Positions 16,500-25,713 of a stretch of DNA of 40,889 bases are shown piece by piece. The position numbers and the translations under genes were made by a program. The notes beneath the pieces are model-generated. The model was not told the origin of the DNA and did no database searches. It saw only the letters and a list, made by a program, of their open reading frames with translations. Positions within the stretch are counted from its first letter, which is position 1, and the number at the start of each line of letters is the position of its first letter. Source of the stretch: CAZKUN01 sp964555935 (GTDB taxonomy: Bacteria > Armatimonadota > Zipacnadia > Zipacnadales > VGFC01); contig CAZKUN010000060.1 of the NCBI GenBank assembly GCA_964555935.1, positions 1 to 40,889 on the forward strand, written 5' to 3'.

Positions 16500-18929
16500 T
16501 TACTGGGAGGGCGCGGGATCACCTTCCTGCGAGCAGGAAGGCGGTTTGGCGAAGTGCTCGACGGCGGAGAGGATCGCGACGACGAAGTAGCAGGCGCCCC
16601 CGAGGAGCAGAACCATGTGGAATCCCCAGAGCTTGGCGGCGCACATGGCAGCCACCGAACCAAGGACGCTAGCGGTGCCGTTGAGCGCCCACATCCACGG
16701 CAGCAGGCGGGAGTCCGGTCCATCGAGGCGGCGGACGCCTGTCGGGAAGAGCATCCCCATGCCAAAGCCGAGGGGCACCAGGAAGGCGGCGGACGTGAGG
16801 GTCCGTGCCAGGATGGGCCACTGCAACGTTGCGGCGAAAAGAGGCGTGAGGAGCAGGTTGAGCCCGAGGGTTGACACGACAGCCACGACGGCGGCGGCGA
16901 TGGCGGCGGATAGCGCCAGTCGCTCGCGCGGCCACGATTGGCTGAGCTGACTCCCCATCCCGCCCCCCAGCAGCAACGCGAAGAGAATCACTGCCAGCGA
17001 GAGGGTGGGATAGCCGAGGTAGAGGATCAGCTTCTGCGCGAGGCAGACCTCGATGACCATGAAGCCAATGCCGATGCCGATGAAGTAGAGCGCCTTCTGC
17101 GCGGCCACATGGGTCGGAATGCCGCCGCCGGTCTTGGCAGCCAGGGCATGGGTGACGCAGGCCGCCACGGCCAGCAGCAGCAGGAAGACCAACCCGACCA
17201 GCATGAACCTGCCGAACTGAGCGGGGACGCCGGTGAGCAGGTCGGCGAAGAATGGTCGGTCATCAGTGACCGGCATGACCGAGAGCGTGGACCCCGGCGA
17301 CCCCGGGAAGATCCGCCCGATGAGACCGTCGAACTCCTCGAGCGACACGCCCTGCCGGCTTAGCCGCGAGAACGGACTGGGCTCGTAAACGCCCGGGCAG
17401 TACCCAGGCATCAGGCCCATGATGATGGCGGTCTCGGCGAGTTCGGCGCTCTGCTCAGGCGTGAACGGTTCCTTGCGGATGAGCAGCATGTGCCGGTACG
17501 GACCGAATTGGTACTGATCCGGTCTCATGTCAACGACGGCCAAAGATCGCAAGGCGTCCTCGCGGGACATCCCTTCTTCCTCGAGCGCCGTGAGAGCGGT
17601 CAGGAATTCGCGGATGAGCAACTGGGTCTCGCCGCACACGAAGACGACCTGCCCGCCCGGCGCGAGACCGCTGATGCACGAACGAAGCGCCTCGACCGTG
17701 TGCAAGTAACTCTCAACCAACGCCAGCCCACCGGTGCCCGCCGTGGTCGCCGAGTACGTCAGCGCCATGTAGATCATGTCGTACTTCTTTTCAGTGCGGG
17801 TGAGGTAGCTGCGTCCCTCATCGACGATGACGTTGACGTTGGCGTAGTCGTAGAGGTGACCGTTGAAGTCGGCGAAGTGCTGCATGACCTTGGGGATCGA
17901 CGGGTTAAGCTCGACGCCGTCGATTTCCTCGGCGCCCGTGGCGAAGGCGAGCATCACGTCAAGCCCGCCACCCGGGCCGACCAGCAAGACCTTCTTCGGC
18001 CGCTGCAACCTGAAGGGCAGGAAGCCAATGAAGCCCTCAATGGACGGAAGCGCCTTCTGCATGTCGCCGTCAAAAGGGCGCATGTTGGTGGGGACGTCGC
18101 CGTCGGTGTAGACGAACAGGTCTTCCCACGGCTCGTCCTCGCCTGGCGGATGGTACTGAACCACATCCGTGCGGGCGAAGGCGTTCCAGTCGGTGTAGAT
18201 GATCTTCGCGCCCTGGGAGGGATCGCCGAGTTCCTGGTAGAGCGTCTTGACAACGCGCTCGCTCGTGACGGGCACGGTGGGGAGATCGATGGTGCCCGTC
18301 AGCAGGCTAAAGATCAGGAGCCCCGCCGGAGCAAGAGCAGACAGCGCCGCGCCAACCTTGCCTAGGGTGCCGGCATATCTCCAGGCCAAGGCCGAGGCGG
18401 CTATTCCGGCGAGGATGCCGGCGGCCATGGGCGTGCCCGTGCCACCGAAAAACTGAAGCCCGGTGATGACAGCCACGCTGCCGACGGCCGCGCCAAGGAG
18501 ATCCGCGGCGTAGAGTCTCCCGCCGTGGGCGGCAAAACTGCGCCAGACGCAACTCAGGAACGCGCCTGCCGCCAGGAACGGCGGCGTGACCACGACAGCG
18601 ACAATCCAGAGGTTGGTGAGATGCTGCGACAGTGGCGATTGGAACAGGACCAGAACCGTGACCGACGGCAGCACGGCGTAGAGCGCGGCGGCTACCGTGA
18701 GATGGGTCCACTTGCGGGCTGGTTTGCGGCGCAGCAGGAGGTAGTCGATCAACCCGCCCGCGCCGAGGCCGAACGTGGCGATCGAGACGATCAGGAAGAC
18801 GTAGTGGTAGCGAAGCAGAACGCTGAAGCAGCGGGTGAGCGCGATCTCGAAGGAGATTACCGCGACCGAGATGAGGAACACGGCCAGCGCCAAGGCGCGT
18901 GGCACTCGGTCGTCGGAGGTGGGCTCCAT
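16500..18929 (-). CDS. Polytopic membrane protein with spermidine-synthase-like methyltransferase-fold domain
   Basis: 809 residues. About six hydrophobic helices (residues 12-210) precede a Rossmann domain with the nucleotide-binding motif GPGGGLD (318-324) and an acidic residue at the end of strand 2 (GVELNP, Glu340), as in spermine/spermidine synthases; about six more helices follow (from about 590). This is the architecture of fused membrane aminopropyltransferase-like proteins in many bacteria, whose substrate is rarely known. GGGAG lies 8 bases before the ATG. The last 16 residues (AKPPSCSQEGDPAPSQ) are encoded by an inverted repeat (16522-16541). It lies between topA and a glycosidase on the same strand. 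True polyamine synthesis is not demonstrated by the sequence. Confidence 0.8.
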   Translation of the reverse strand: MEPTSDDRVPRALALAVFLISVAVISFEIALTRCFSVLLRYHYVFLIVSIATFGLGAGGLIDYLLLRRKPARKWTHLTVAAALYAVLPSVTVLVLFQSPLSQHLTNLWIVAVVVTPPFLAAGAFLSCVWRSFAAHGGRLYAADLLGAAVGSVAVITGLQFFGGTGTPMAAGILAGIAASALAWRYAGTLGKVGAALSALAPAGLLIFSLLTGTIDLPTVPVTSERVVKTLYQELGDPSQGAKIIYTDWNAFARTDVVQYHPPGEDEPWEDLFVYTDGDVPTNMRPFDGDMQKALPSIEGFIGFLPFRLQRPKKVLLVGPGGGLDVMLAFATGAEEIDGVELNPSIPKVMQHFADFNGHLYDYANVNVIVDEGRSYLTRTEKKYDMIYMALTYSATTAGTGGLALVESYLHTVEALRSCISGLAPGGQVVFVCGETQLLIREFLTALTALEEEGMSREDALRSLAVVDMRPDQYQFGPYRHMLLIRKEPFTPEQSAELAETAIIMGLMPGYCPGVYEPSPFSRLSRQGVSLEEFDGLIGRIFPGSPGSTLSVMPVTDDRPFFADLLTGVPAQFGRFMLVGLVFLLLLAVAACVTHALAAKTGGGIPTHVAAQKALYFIGIGIGFMVIEVCLAQKLILYLGYPTLSLAVILFALLLGGGMGSQLSQSWPRERLALSAAIAAAVVAVVSTLGLNLLLTPLFAATLQWPILARTLTSAAFLVPLGFGMGMLFPTGVRRLDGPDSRLLPWMWALNGTASVLGSVAAMCAAKLWGFHMVLLLGGACYFVVAILSAVEHFAKPPSCSQEGDPAPSQ
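16522..16541. repeat. Perfect 9-bp inverted repeat forming the 3' end of the membrane protein gene
   Basis: CCTTCCTGC-GA-GCAGGAAGG, in frame at the C-terminus of the gene at 16500. The core resembles the centre of the hairpin at 8875, which suggests a second palindromic repeat family. Confidence 0.55.
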
Positions 18930-18957
18930 TCAGGTTCTCCCAGGCGACAACTACGGC

Positions 18958-18985
18958 GTCGACGGGCTGGAAGCCCGTCGCTACG
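18958..18985 (-). repeat. REP-like hairpin, GTAG type
   Basis: Perfect 8-bp stem GACGGGCT-GGA-AGCCCGTC followed by GCTACG, in the 78-base gap between topA and the membrane protein gene. Confidence 0.75.
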
Positions 18986-19007
18986 CGGACCACGGACAGG
19001 CGGCGGC

Positions 19008-21485
19008 TTAGGCCTCGCCGGCATCTTTGACGAAGCGGCATTTCGGGTAGCCGCTGCAACCGACGAATGGGCCGCGTCGGCCCGAGCGCATCAGGAGGGG
19101 TTTGCCGCAGTCGGGGCAGTTCTCCCCGGTGGGCTCGGGCTGGGGCCGCGATGCCTTGCCGGCCGTGCCGTCCATCTGCGCGGTTCCGCGACACTTCGGG
19201 TACTTCGAGCATCCCAGGAACGGGCCTCGTCGGCCACGGCGGATGACCATCTCCTCGCCGCACTCGGGGCACTTCACGTCAGGCTTTTCGATGTCCTCGT
19301 CCGCGGGCTCGGTGAGTTCAACGCCGTATTGCTCGGCCTCTTCCTTGGTGAGGTTGCGGGTCGACTTGCACTTCGGGTAACCCGAGCAACCGAGGAACGG
19401 ACCGCGCCGCCCGTGACGGATGATCAGCGGCTTGGCGCACTCATCGCACTCGATCTCCGTGTCGATGGCCTTGGGCTTGGCGTTCTCCGCGTCCGGATCG
19501 GCGTCAATGGGGCGCGTGTAACGGCAGTCGGGATAGCCTTCGCAGCCGACGAACGCGCCTGTGGGGCCCTGCTTGATCACCAGCCCCTTGCTGCACTCGG
19601 GACACTCTTCGCCCTCGAGGTCAGGCGTTTCTGGCTGGGGCACGCCGAGGTCGATGTCGTGCGTGTACTTGCACTCCGGGTACTTCTCGCAACCTGCGAA
19701 CCGGCCGGTCGCGGAGTAATTCTCGTGGAGAATGCCGCCGCACTCAGGGCACTTCTCATCGAGTTCCTTGGGCGGGGAGTTCTCGGCCTCGTCGATCCAT
19801 TGAGTCAGCGGCCCGTGCAACTCGCGGATCAACTCGACCCAGTCCTGTTCGCCGGCTTCTACCCTGTCTAGGTCGGCCTCGACATTGGCGGTGAAGTTGA
19901 CGTCCATCACCGTGCTGAAGTACTCGAGAAGGTAGTCGCAGAGCGTGATCCCGAGCCGGGTCGGCACGAAGGCACGCTTCTCCATGGTCGCGTAGTTCTT
20001 CTGCCGCAGCGTCTCGATGATCGCAGCGTAAGTGCTCGGTCGGCCGATGCCGTTCTCCTCGAGCGCGCGGACCAGGCTCGCCTCGGTGTAGCGTGGCGGC
20101 GGCTTGGTGAAGTGCTGCTCGGGGAGGAGATCGAGGAGCCGCAGGGCTTCGTCTTCGTGCAGCTCGGGGAGCTCGCGATCCTCCTTCTTCTCTTTGCTCT
20201 CGTCGATGCTGGTGTCTTCATAGACGGCGCGGTAGCCCGCGAAGACCGGGACGGAGCCGGATGCGCGGAGGCCGTGACGGCCGGCAGCGATCTGAACCGA
20301 GGTGACGTCGAAGACGGCGGCCGACATCTGGCTGGCGAGGAAGCGCTGCCAGATCAGCTCATAGAGGCGGAATTGCTCATCCGATAGATGACTCTTGATC
20401 GACTCAGGATCCAGCTCAGGATGGGTCGGGCGGATGGCCTCGTGAGCATCCTGGACCTGCTGGCCGGCTTTCTTCTTGCGCTTCGCGCCCTTGCCGACGT
20501 ACTCATCGCCGAACTTGGACTTGATGAGATCTACTGCTTCGTTACGGGCGCTGTCGGCGATGCGCGTCGAGTCGGTACGCATGTAAGTGATCAGCGCGGT
20601 TTGGCCTTCAGGAAGCTCGATGCCCTCGTAGATCTGCTGAGCGACCATCATCGTCTTGCGCGCGGAGAAACGGAGCTTGCCCGAGGCCTGCTGCTGAAGC
20701 GTGCTGGTGATGAATGGCGGCTGCGGGTTGCTGCGGCGCTGCTTCTTCTCGATGCCCGTGATGGAGTACTCGGCGTCGCGCAACTCGGCGACGGCGGTCT
20801 CGGCGTCTTCCTGCGTGGTGATGCCAAGCTTCTCGCCGTCGCGAGTGGTCAGCTCGGCAGTGAATTGCGCGTCGCGGTCGGCGGGAGTGAGCTGGGCCTC
20901 AACGCTCCAGTACTCGTCGGGAATGAAGGCGCCGATCTCGCGCTCGCGGTCAACGATCATGCGAAGCGCTACGGACTGGACACGGCCGGCGCTCAGGCCA
21001 CCGCGGGAGCCCGTGCGGATGCGCTTCCAGAGAACCGGGCTTATCATGTAGCCGACGAGGCGGTCCAGCACGCGCCGAGCCTGCTGCGCGTCGACGAGGC
21101 GCATGTTGATCTCAGTTGCGTCTTCGAGACTGGCCTTGACGGCCGATTCGGTGATCTCGTTGAAGCGAATGCGCCGGGTGTCAGGCACCTTGAGGATCTG
21201 AGCCAAGTGCCAACCGATGGCCTCTCCCTCGCGATCAGGGTCAGAGGCGAGGTAGACGGTCTCGACGCCCTTCAGCTTCTTCTTCAGGTCACTGATGATC
21301 TTCTCAGCGCGAGGGATGACCTCGTATTGCGGCTCGAAATCGCCCTCGACATCGACGCCGAGATCGCGCTGTGGGAGGTCGCGGACATGGCCCATGGATG
21401 CGAGGACCACGAAGTCCGGACCGACGAATCTCTCTAGCGTTCGGGTCTTGGCAGGCGACTCGACAATGATGGCACTCTTGCCCAT
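19008..21485 (-). CDS. topA: DNA topoisomerase I (type IA)
   Basis: 825 residues; relaxes negative supercoils by transient cleavage of one strand. The Toprim domain starts IIVESPAKT and has the acidic motif SDPDREGE (81-88). The active-site tyrosine is Tyr301 in ITYMRTDSTR. Other signatures include FNEITESAV, GRVQSVALR and HEAIRPTHP, plus RPSTYAAII. Five tandem C-terminal zinc-ribbon repeats follow (CPECGG, CPECSK, CDECAK, CPECGE and CPDCGK, each later closed by a CxxYPxC-type motif), more than the three of E. coli. It has a good promoter at 21561-21589 and could head the run of same-strand genes down to 10296, each separated by a REP-like hairpin. Confidence 0.97.
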   Translation of the reverse strand: MGKSAIIVESPAKTRTLERFVGPDFVVLASMGHVRDLPQRDLGVDVEGDFEPQYEVIPRAEKIISDLKKKLKGVETVYLASDPDREGEAIGWHLAQILKVPDTRRIRFNEITESAVKASLEDATEINMRLVDAQQARRVLDRLVGYMISPVLWKRIRTGSRGGLSAGRVQSVALRMIVDREREIGAFIPDEYWSVEAQLTPADRDAQFTAELTTRDGEKLGITTQEDAETAVAELRDAEYSITGIEKKQRRSNPQPPFITSTLQQQASGKLRFSARKTMMVAQQIYEGIELPEGQTALITYMRTDSTRIADSARNEAVDLIKSKFGDEYVGKGAKRKKKAGQQVQDAHEAIRPTHPELDPESIKSHLSDEQFRLYELIWQRFLASQMSAAVFDVTSVQIAAGRHGLRASGSVPVFAGYRAVYEDTSIDESKEKKEDRELPELHEDEALRLLDLLPEQHFTKPPPRYTEASLVRALEENGIGRPSTYAAIIETLRQKNYATMEKRAFVPTRLGITLCDYLLEYFSTVMDVNFTANVEADLDRVEAGEQDWVELIRELHGPLTQWIDEAENSPPKELDEKCPECGGILHENYSATGRFAGCEKYPECKYTHDIDLGVPQPETPDLEGEECPECSKGLVIKQGPTGAFVGCEGYPDCRYTRPIDADPDAENAKPKAIDTEIECDECAKPLIIRHGRRGPFLGCSGYPKCKSTRNLTKEEAEQYGVELTEPADEDIEKPDVKCPECGEEMVIRRGRRGPFLGCSKYPKCRGTAQMDGTAGKASRPQPEPTGENCPDCGKPLLMRSGRRGPFVGCSGYPKCRFVKDAGEA

Positions 21486-21560
21486 CGGGTTGGCTCCGTG
21501 CGCGTCGGTGAATCGGTCATTGGGGTCGTATTGGGAGCTACGGATGTCGAACGGGGCGGG

Positions 21561-21589
21561 ATTGTATCACCAATTCCCGACCAGTGCAA
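21561..21589 (-). promoter_or_regulatory. Sigma-70-type promoter of topA
   Basis: On the minus strand: TTGCAC (21589-21584), 17-base spacer, TACAAT (21566-21561). The match is 4/6 and 5/6 to consensus with optimal spacing, giving a 5' leader of about 70 bases before the topA ATG at 21485. Confidence 0.6.
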
Positions 21590-21691
21590 GCGGCAGCGCC
21601 TCTGTTAGGTATACGACGGATCGTGCCCCCGGAGGGTTTCGGCCAAACATCCAAACAGCGGAAAACGCAATTGTCGAGGCGGCGGGTGGGG

Positions 21692-23113
21692 CTAAGGCTT
21701 GAGTTCGGCGAGCTTAAGCTTGCGATAGAGTTTCCTGAATTCGGCGGCGTCCAATTCGAGGCGAGCCGCGGCATCGGCCTGTTTCCAATCCGTCTTGCCA
21801 AGGGCTTCCACAAGAATCGCCCGTTGCGCAATTGCGATGCGCTCTTCGTATGACTGGCTATCAGCCCCCGCCCAACACGGTATCCCAGCCACGCCTTTGA
21901 CCTCCGCGGGGAGGTCGGCCGCAGTGATCGCGGCGCCTACTGCGCGGCAGAGGGTGCTCTCGATGATGCGCTTCAACTCGCGCACGTTGCCCGGCCAATC
22001 GTAGCTCTGCAAGATTTCCAGAGCGTCCTCGTCGATGGCTTTGGCCTGGACGCCAGGCACCTCGGCCGCGAAACGGTGGACGAAGTGAACCGCGAGTTCG
22101 GGGATGTCAGACCTGCGGTCGCGAAGCGTCGGCAATTGGATGGTTTGGAAGGCGAGCCGGTCGTAGAGATCCTCGCGAAAGAGCTTCTTCTCCATGGCGG
22201 CTTGCAGGTCGACATTGGTCGCGGCGATGATTCGCACGTCGACCTCGATGGGTTCGGTTCCCTGGACACGCTCAAACTGCTGGTACTCAACCACGCGGAG
22301 AATCTTGGCCTGAAAATCGGTGGACATGTTCCCGATCTCATCCAGGAACAGCGTTCCATTGTTGGCGATCTCAAAACGGCCGAGCTTGAAGGGAGCGCCA
22401 TCGTATGCGCCCTCCTCCTGGCCGAAGAGTTCGCACTCCAACAGGCCCTCGGCCAGCGCGGCACAGTTGACCACGACGAAGGGGCCATTGCGCCGCTCGC
22501 CCTCGTAGTGGATCATCGCGGCGATGAGTTCCTTACCGGTGCCCCGCTCGCCCAGCACGAGCGCGGGGCGTGGCACGGAGGCGATCGCCCGGGCGCGGTC
22601 GACGGCATCGGTCCACGACTGGTGAGAGCCAACGACAGCGTACCGACTCAGCGAAGTCTCGCGCGCGTAATCTCGCTCGAGCTTGAGGGCCGCGTTCTCC
22701 TCGCGCAGCATCCGCTGCACGGTCAGCGCGTTGACCAGGCGCTCCGCCTTCTCGATGGAGAGTTCGAGGTTCTCCTCGAGGTACATGTCCTTCTCAAGGA
22801 AATCCACGGCTCCCAACTTGAGCGCCTGAACAGCTGATTCAACCGTCCCGGCTCCGCTGAGCAGGATGGTGGGGACCTCGATATTGCTGCTCGCGAGGGT
22901 GGCGAGCACGTCAAGTCCCGTCGCCTTGCCCGCGCCAAAATCGAGATCGAGAATCATGAGGCCCGGGAGGTCGGCGTCCTTCTCGCCAAGCTTCGCGAGC
23001 GCGTCCTCACCCGAACTCATGCACTCAACGCCAAAGCCGCGGGCGGTCAGGAGTTCGTTCAGCAACTCGCGAACCTCGGGTTGATCGTCCACCACGAGGA
23101 TCGTGTGCTTCAT
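21692..23113 (-). CDS. NtrC-type response regulator with AAA+ domain and altered GAFTGA loop
   Basis: 473 residues. The receiver domain has VVDDQ, phospho-acceptor Asp56 (LMILDLDF), SGAG and Lys108. The AAA+ domain has Walker A GERGTGKE (188-195), Walker B LFLDE (255-259), FREDLYDRL and the W-P-G-NVRELKR arginine region. A Fis-like C-terminal helix-turn-helix follows (DAAARLELDAAEFRKLYRKL). The loop that contacts sigma-54, normally GAFTGA, reads GAYDGA (235-240), losing the threonine needed for sigma-54 remodelling in studied members. The target genes are unknown and no histidine kinase is adjacent. It has a consensus -35 promoter and an inverted repeat in its leader. Family assignment is firm; sigma-54 dependence is doubtful. 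Confidence 0.92.
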   Translation of the reverse strand: MKHTILVVDDQPEVRELLNELLTARGFGVECMSSGEDALAKLGEKDADLPGLMILDLDFGAGKATGLDVLATLASSNIEVPTILLSGAGTVESAVQALKLGAVDFLEKDMYLEENLELSIEKAERLVNALTVQRMLREENAALKLERDYARETSLSRYAVVGSHQSWTDAVDRARAIASVPRPALVLGERGTGKELIAAMIHYEGERRNGPFVVVNCAALAEGLLECELFGQEEGAYDGAPFKLGRFEIANNGTLFLDEIGNMSTDFQAKILRVVEYQQFERVQGTEPIEVDVRIIAATNVDLQAAMEKKLFREDLYDRLAFQTIQLPTLRDRRSDIPELAVHFVHRFAAEVPGVQAKAIDEDALEILQSYDWPGNVRELKRIIESTLCRAVGAAITAADLPAEVKGVAGIPCWAGADSQSYEERIAIAQRAILVEALGKTDWKQADAAARLELDAAEFRKLYRKLKLAELKP

Positions 23114-23163
23114 GGCTTGCGCGCGTTTTTTCTTGCGTGCCGTGGTCGTTCACCGCTTTCGAT

Positions 23164-23192
23164 GGTGCCGACGACTAGCCGGCGTCGGTACC
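23164..23192. promoter_or_regulatory. Inverted repeat in the leader of the response regulator gene
   Basis: GGTGCCGACG and CGTCGGTACC are complementary at 9 of 10 positions with a 9-base centre, about 55 bases downstream of the predicted promoter. It could be an operator (autoregulation) or an mRNA hairpin. Confidence 0.4.
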
Positions 23193-23253
23193 GAAGGTAG
23201 CCTGCCAAGGCGGGGCGAACGCTTCCGCCGCCGGAAAGTGAGTCTACGCCGCT

Positions 23254-23282
23254 AGGTTAACGGGCGCGTGGCCGCTTGTCAA
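23254..23282 (-). promoter_or_regulatory. Sigma-70-type promoter of the response regulator gene
   Basis: On the minus strand: TTGACA (23282-23277, perfect -35), 17-base spacer, TAACCT (23259-23254, weak -10). The leader to the ATG at 23113 would be about 135 bases and contains the inverted repeat at 23164. Confidence 0.5.
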
Positions 23283-23323
23283 CCGCGAAGGCCGGGCCAG
23301 CGGCATGAACGAGGTATTTCCAC

Positions 23324-24088
23324 ATGGCACTCCGGGAGATGTTCGAGCTGGACGGTCGCGTCGCGATAGTTACCGGCGGCGCGCGCGGCATCGGCAAGGC
23401 CTGCGCGATGGCGCTGGCAGAAATGGGCGCGAAAACCGCGATCGTCGATCTGCACGAGGAGAATGCCGCCCAGGCGGTTGCGGACGTGGAGGCGCTTGGC
23501 GTTGAGGCGCGCGCGTCGATCTGCGATGTCACGAGTGCGGACGCGGTCGCGAAGGCGTTCCACGAGACGATTGACGCCTTCGGCCAACTCGACATTCTCG
23601 TCACCAGCGCGGGCATCACCGTCTGGTCGAAGGCCGAGGAGATGACGGAGGAGGAGTGGGACCGGGTTCTGGACCTCGACCTGAAGGGGACGTTTCTGTG
23701 CTGCCAGGCGGCCGGGCGGATGATGATCCCCCGGCGTTCGGGATCGATCATCAACGTCGCGTCGATGTCGGGACAGATCGTTAACATCCCTCAGCACCAG
23801 TCGAGCTACAACGCGGCGAAGGCCGGGGTCATCCACCTATCCAAGAGCCTCGCGTCCGAGTGGGCGCAGCACAACATCCGCGTGAACTCACTCAGCCCCG
23901 GGTACACGGCGACTGAGATGACGATGACCGTGCCGGAGTACCACGAGGGCTGGCACCAGCTCATCCCGATGGGGCGCATGGCAACGGTTGAGGAGCTGCA
24001 GGCGGCCGTCGTGTACCTGGCGTCGGACGCGAGCACGTACACGACCGGCCACGACATGGTCATCGACGGGGGCTACACGTGCTGGTGA
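23324..24088 (+). CDS. SDR-family oxidoreductase
   Basis: 254 residues, classical short-chain dehydrogenase. NAD(P)-binding motif TGGARGIG (17-24), Asp at the end of beta-2 (AIVDLH) favouring NAD(H), TSAG replacing NNAG, catalytic Ser147 (NVASMSG) and YxxxK (Tyr162, Lys166 in SYNAAK). The tetrad Asn position reads VLDLDLKG, with Asp119 in place of Asn. The C-terminus ends VIDGGYTCW, typical of the gluconate 5-dehydrogenase/sugar-alcohol dehydrogenase branch. GAGG precedes the ATG at a long spacing. The following gene (24208) is probably cotranscribed. The substrate is likely a sugar acid or polyol, but this is inference. Confidence 0.9.
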   Translation: MALREMFELDGRVAIVTGGARGIGKACAMALAEMGAKTAIVDLHEENAAQAVADVEALGVEARASICDVTSADAVAKAFHETIDAFGQLDILVTSAGITVWSKAEEMTEEEWDRVLDLDLKGTFLCCQAAGRMMIPRRSGSIINVASMSGQIVNIPQHQSSYNAAKAGVIHLSKSLASEWAQHNIRVNSLSPGYTATEMTMTVPEYHEGWHQLIPMGRMATVEELQAAVVYLASDASTYTTGHDMVIDGGYTCW

Positions 24089-24207
24089 GCCGCGACGTCG
24101 CCGTCATCCTGGACCGGGGGCCCCGCAGGACCGGACGACAGAAGCGGCGAAGTCGTAGGAAGGGCGGGGGACGTCGCGCGAGTGAGCGTGTGAGGGAGGG
24201 ATGGTGG

Positions 24208-25713
24208 ATGCGGCTGTTCATGTCTACGCTGGTGGCCGGAACCTTGCTTCTTGTATCTCCCCTGATGGCTGGTGGAACACCGGTCGACGAACCGTTGACC
24301 TCCAAGCTGTCCGACCCCATCGAGACCGTGCTGGGCGAGGGGGCCACGTACAAGTACGATGCCTTCCGGCTGTCCGCGGATAACCTGCACCTCACGTGGT
24401 TTGATCTGGCGCCCTTGGCCAACCGCGCCTTCCTCGACGGGCGGCCCGGCCGTGCCTACCGCGAGATCAATGAGTCCAAGGTCGTGATCAGCCCCAACGG
24501 GCGTCGGGTGGCGTACATCGCGGGGAAGGGCTATCGCGACCACGTTCTCGTCCTCGACGGCCGTGAGAGCCGACCATACCGGTCGATCGACGGGCTGGCC
24601 TTCAGCCCCGATAGCAGACGCTTCGCGTACTTCGGCCGAGAGACGGATGGCGGTTGGCACGTCATCATCGATGGCAAGCGACACGGCCCTTATGATTCCG
24701 GCAACTACGCCCTGACGGGCGATGTAACCGACGAGGGGGCTCGCCTGCCCGCGGTGTTCACGCACGACAGTCGCCACACCGCCTATGCCGCCGCCCGGGA
24801 CGTGGGCCGGAAACGAGAGTGGTTCCTGGTGATCGACGGTGAGGAGGGCCCCGCCTACGATGAACCGAGTGACACGCCCAACATCGTCATCGCGACCGAC
24901 TCCCCCGAGCCGCGGGTCGCCTGCACGCTCGGAAGGGATGGCCGCGATCTGGTGGTCCACAACGGCGTCGAGACGCGCGCGCACGACGCCGTGCGTTGGC
25001 CCGCGATGAGCCCTGACGGGACGCGGCTCGCCTACTTCGCCCGCGACGGAGAGCAGGGCGCCGTCTACCTGGACGGAGCCGTCGTCGCCGACTGCGATGG
25101 GACGGATCCCCGATTCATGATCTTCAGCCCGGACGGCCAACGGTTCGCGTGCATTGTGCGCCGAGGCGAGACATGGACGGCCATTGTCGACGGCGAGCCG
25201 GGGGCCGAGTACGACCACGCCCACAGCCCGACGTTCAGCCCGGACAGCCAGCGCTTCGCCCACGGGGCCGCCTTCGGGCAGCATGGCGGAACGAGCCTCG
25301 TCGTGCTCGATGGCGAGGAAGGACCGGACTACGCTCGCGTCGCCCAGCTCACTTTTAGCCCCGATAGCCGCCGCTTCGCCTATCGGGCGAAAGTGAGCGA
25401 AGCGCAGATCATGGTCGTGGTCGACGGCAACGAGTGCGTCGCCGGCCACCACTGGGACGACGACCTTGCCTCAGCGATCGTCTTCAGCCCAGACAGCCGG
25501 CACGTGGCCTACTTCCGCGTCGATGGCTGGTTTGACCGGCGCATCGTCATCGACGACTTCTGTGTGGGGCCCTCTTACGCGCTCCCGATCTCCCCGCCGG
25601 TGTTCACGGATGGCAAGATCGAATACCTCACGCTCACCGACTGGGCAAAGCGGCGTGTCGCCCACATCAGTCACGCATTCACCGAACTCAAGGCCAAAGG
25701 GGGCGACCGATGA
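24208..25713 (+). CDS. Secreted repeat protein with about ten propeller-type blades (PD40-like)
   Basis: 501 residues. The start at 24208 is chosen because GGGAGGG lies 7 bases upstream and it begins a signal peptide (MRLFMSTLVAGTLLLVSPLM, then AGG); an open extension upstream to 24079 overlaps the SDR gene. The mature protein is built from about ten repeats of roughly 45 residues, each with FSPDSRRFAY-like and VVDGEEGPxYD-like halves (for example near residues 120, 165, 300, 345, 390 and 435). This resembles PD40/WD40-like propeller blades, with an unusual invariant DG-E-x-x-YD element per blade. It overlaps the paralogous next gene by 4 bases (ATGA), so the two are cotranscribed and probably act together. 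No catalytic residue is evident; a binding or scaffold role is inferred. Confidence 0.75.
   Translation: MRLFMSTLVAGTLLLVSPLMAGGTPVDEPLTSKLSDPIETVLGEGATYKYDAFRLSADNLHLTWFDLAPLANRAFLDGRPGRAYREINESKVVISPNGRRVAYIAGKGYRDHVLVLDGRESRPYRSIDGLAFSPDSRRFAYFGRETDGGWHVIIDGKRHGPYDSGNYALTGDVTDEGARLPAVFTHDSRHTAYAAARDVGRKREWFLVIDGEEGPAYDEPSDTPNIVIATDSPEPRVACTLGRDGRDLVVHNGVETRAHDAVRWPAMSPDGTRLAYFARDGEQGAVYLDGAVVADCDGTDPRFMIFSPDGQRFACIVRRGETWTAIVDGEPGAEYDHAHSPTFSPDSQRFAHGAAFGQHGGTSLVVLDGEEGPDYARVAQLTFSPDSRRFAYRAKVSEAQIMVVVDGNECVAGHHWDDDLASAIVFSPDSRHVAYFRVDGWFDRRIVIDDFCVGPSYALPISPPVFTDGKIEYLTLTDWAKRRVAHISHAFTELKAKGGDR

Noticed and set aside
20388..21437. Long plus-strand open frame of 349 codons opposite topA
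   Set aside because: It is the antisense of a certain topA in GC-rich DNA, with no family features and no separate ribosome-binding evidence.
24073..25452. 459-codon minus-strand frame opposite the first propeller gene
   Set aside because: It mirrors the repeated blades of the plus-strand gene (Val/Asp/Arg-rich, periodic) and lacks independent motifs.
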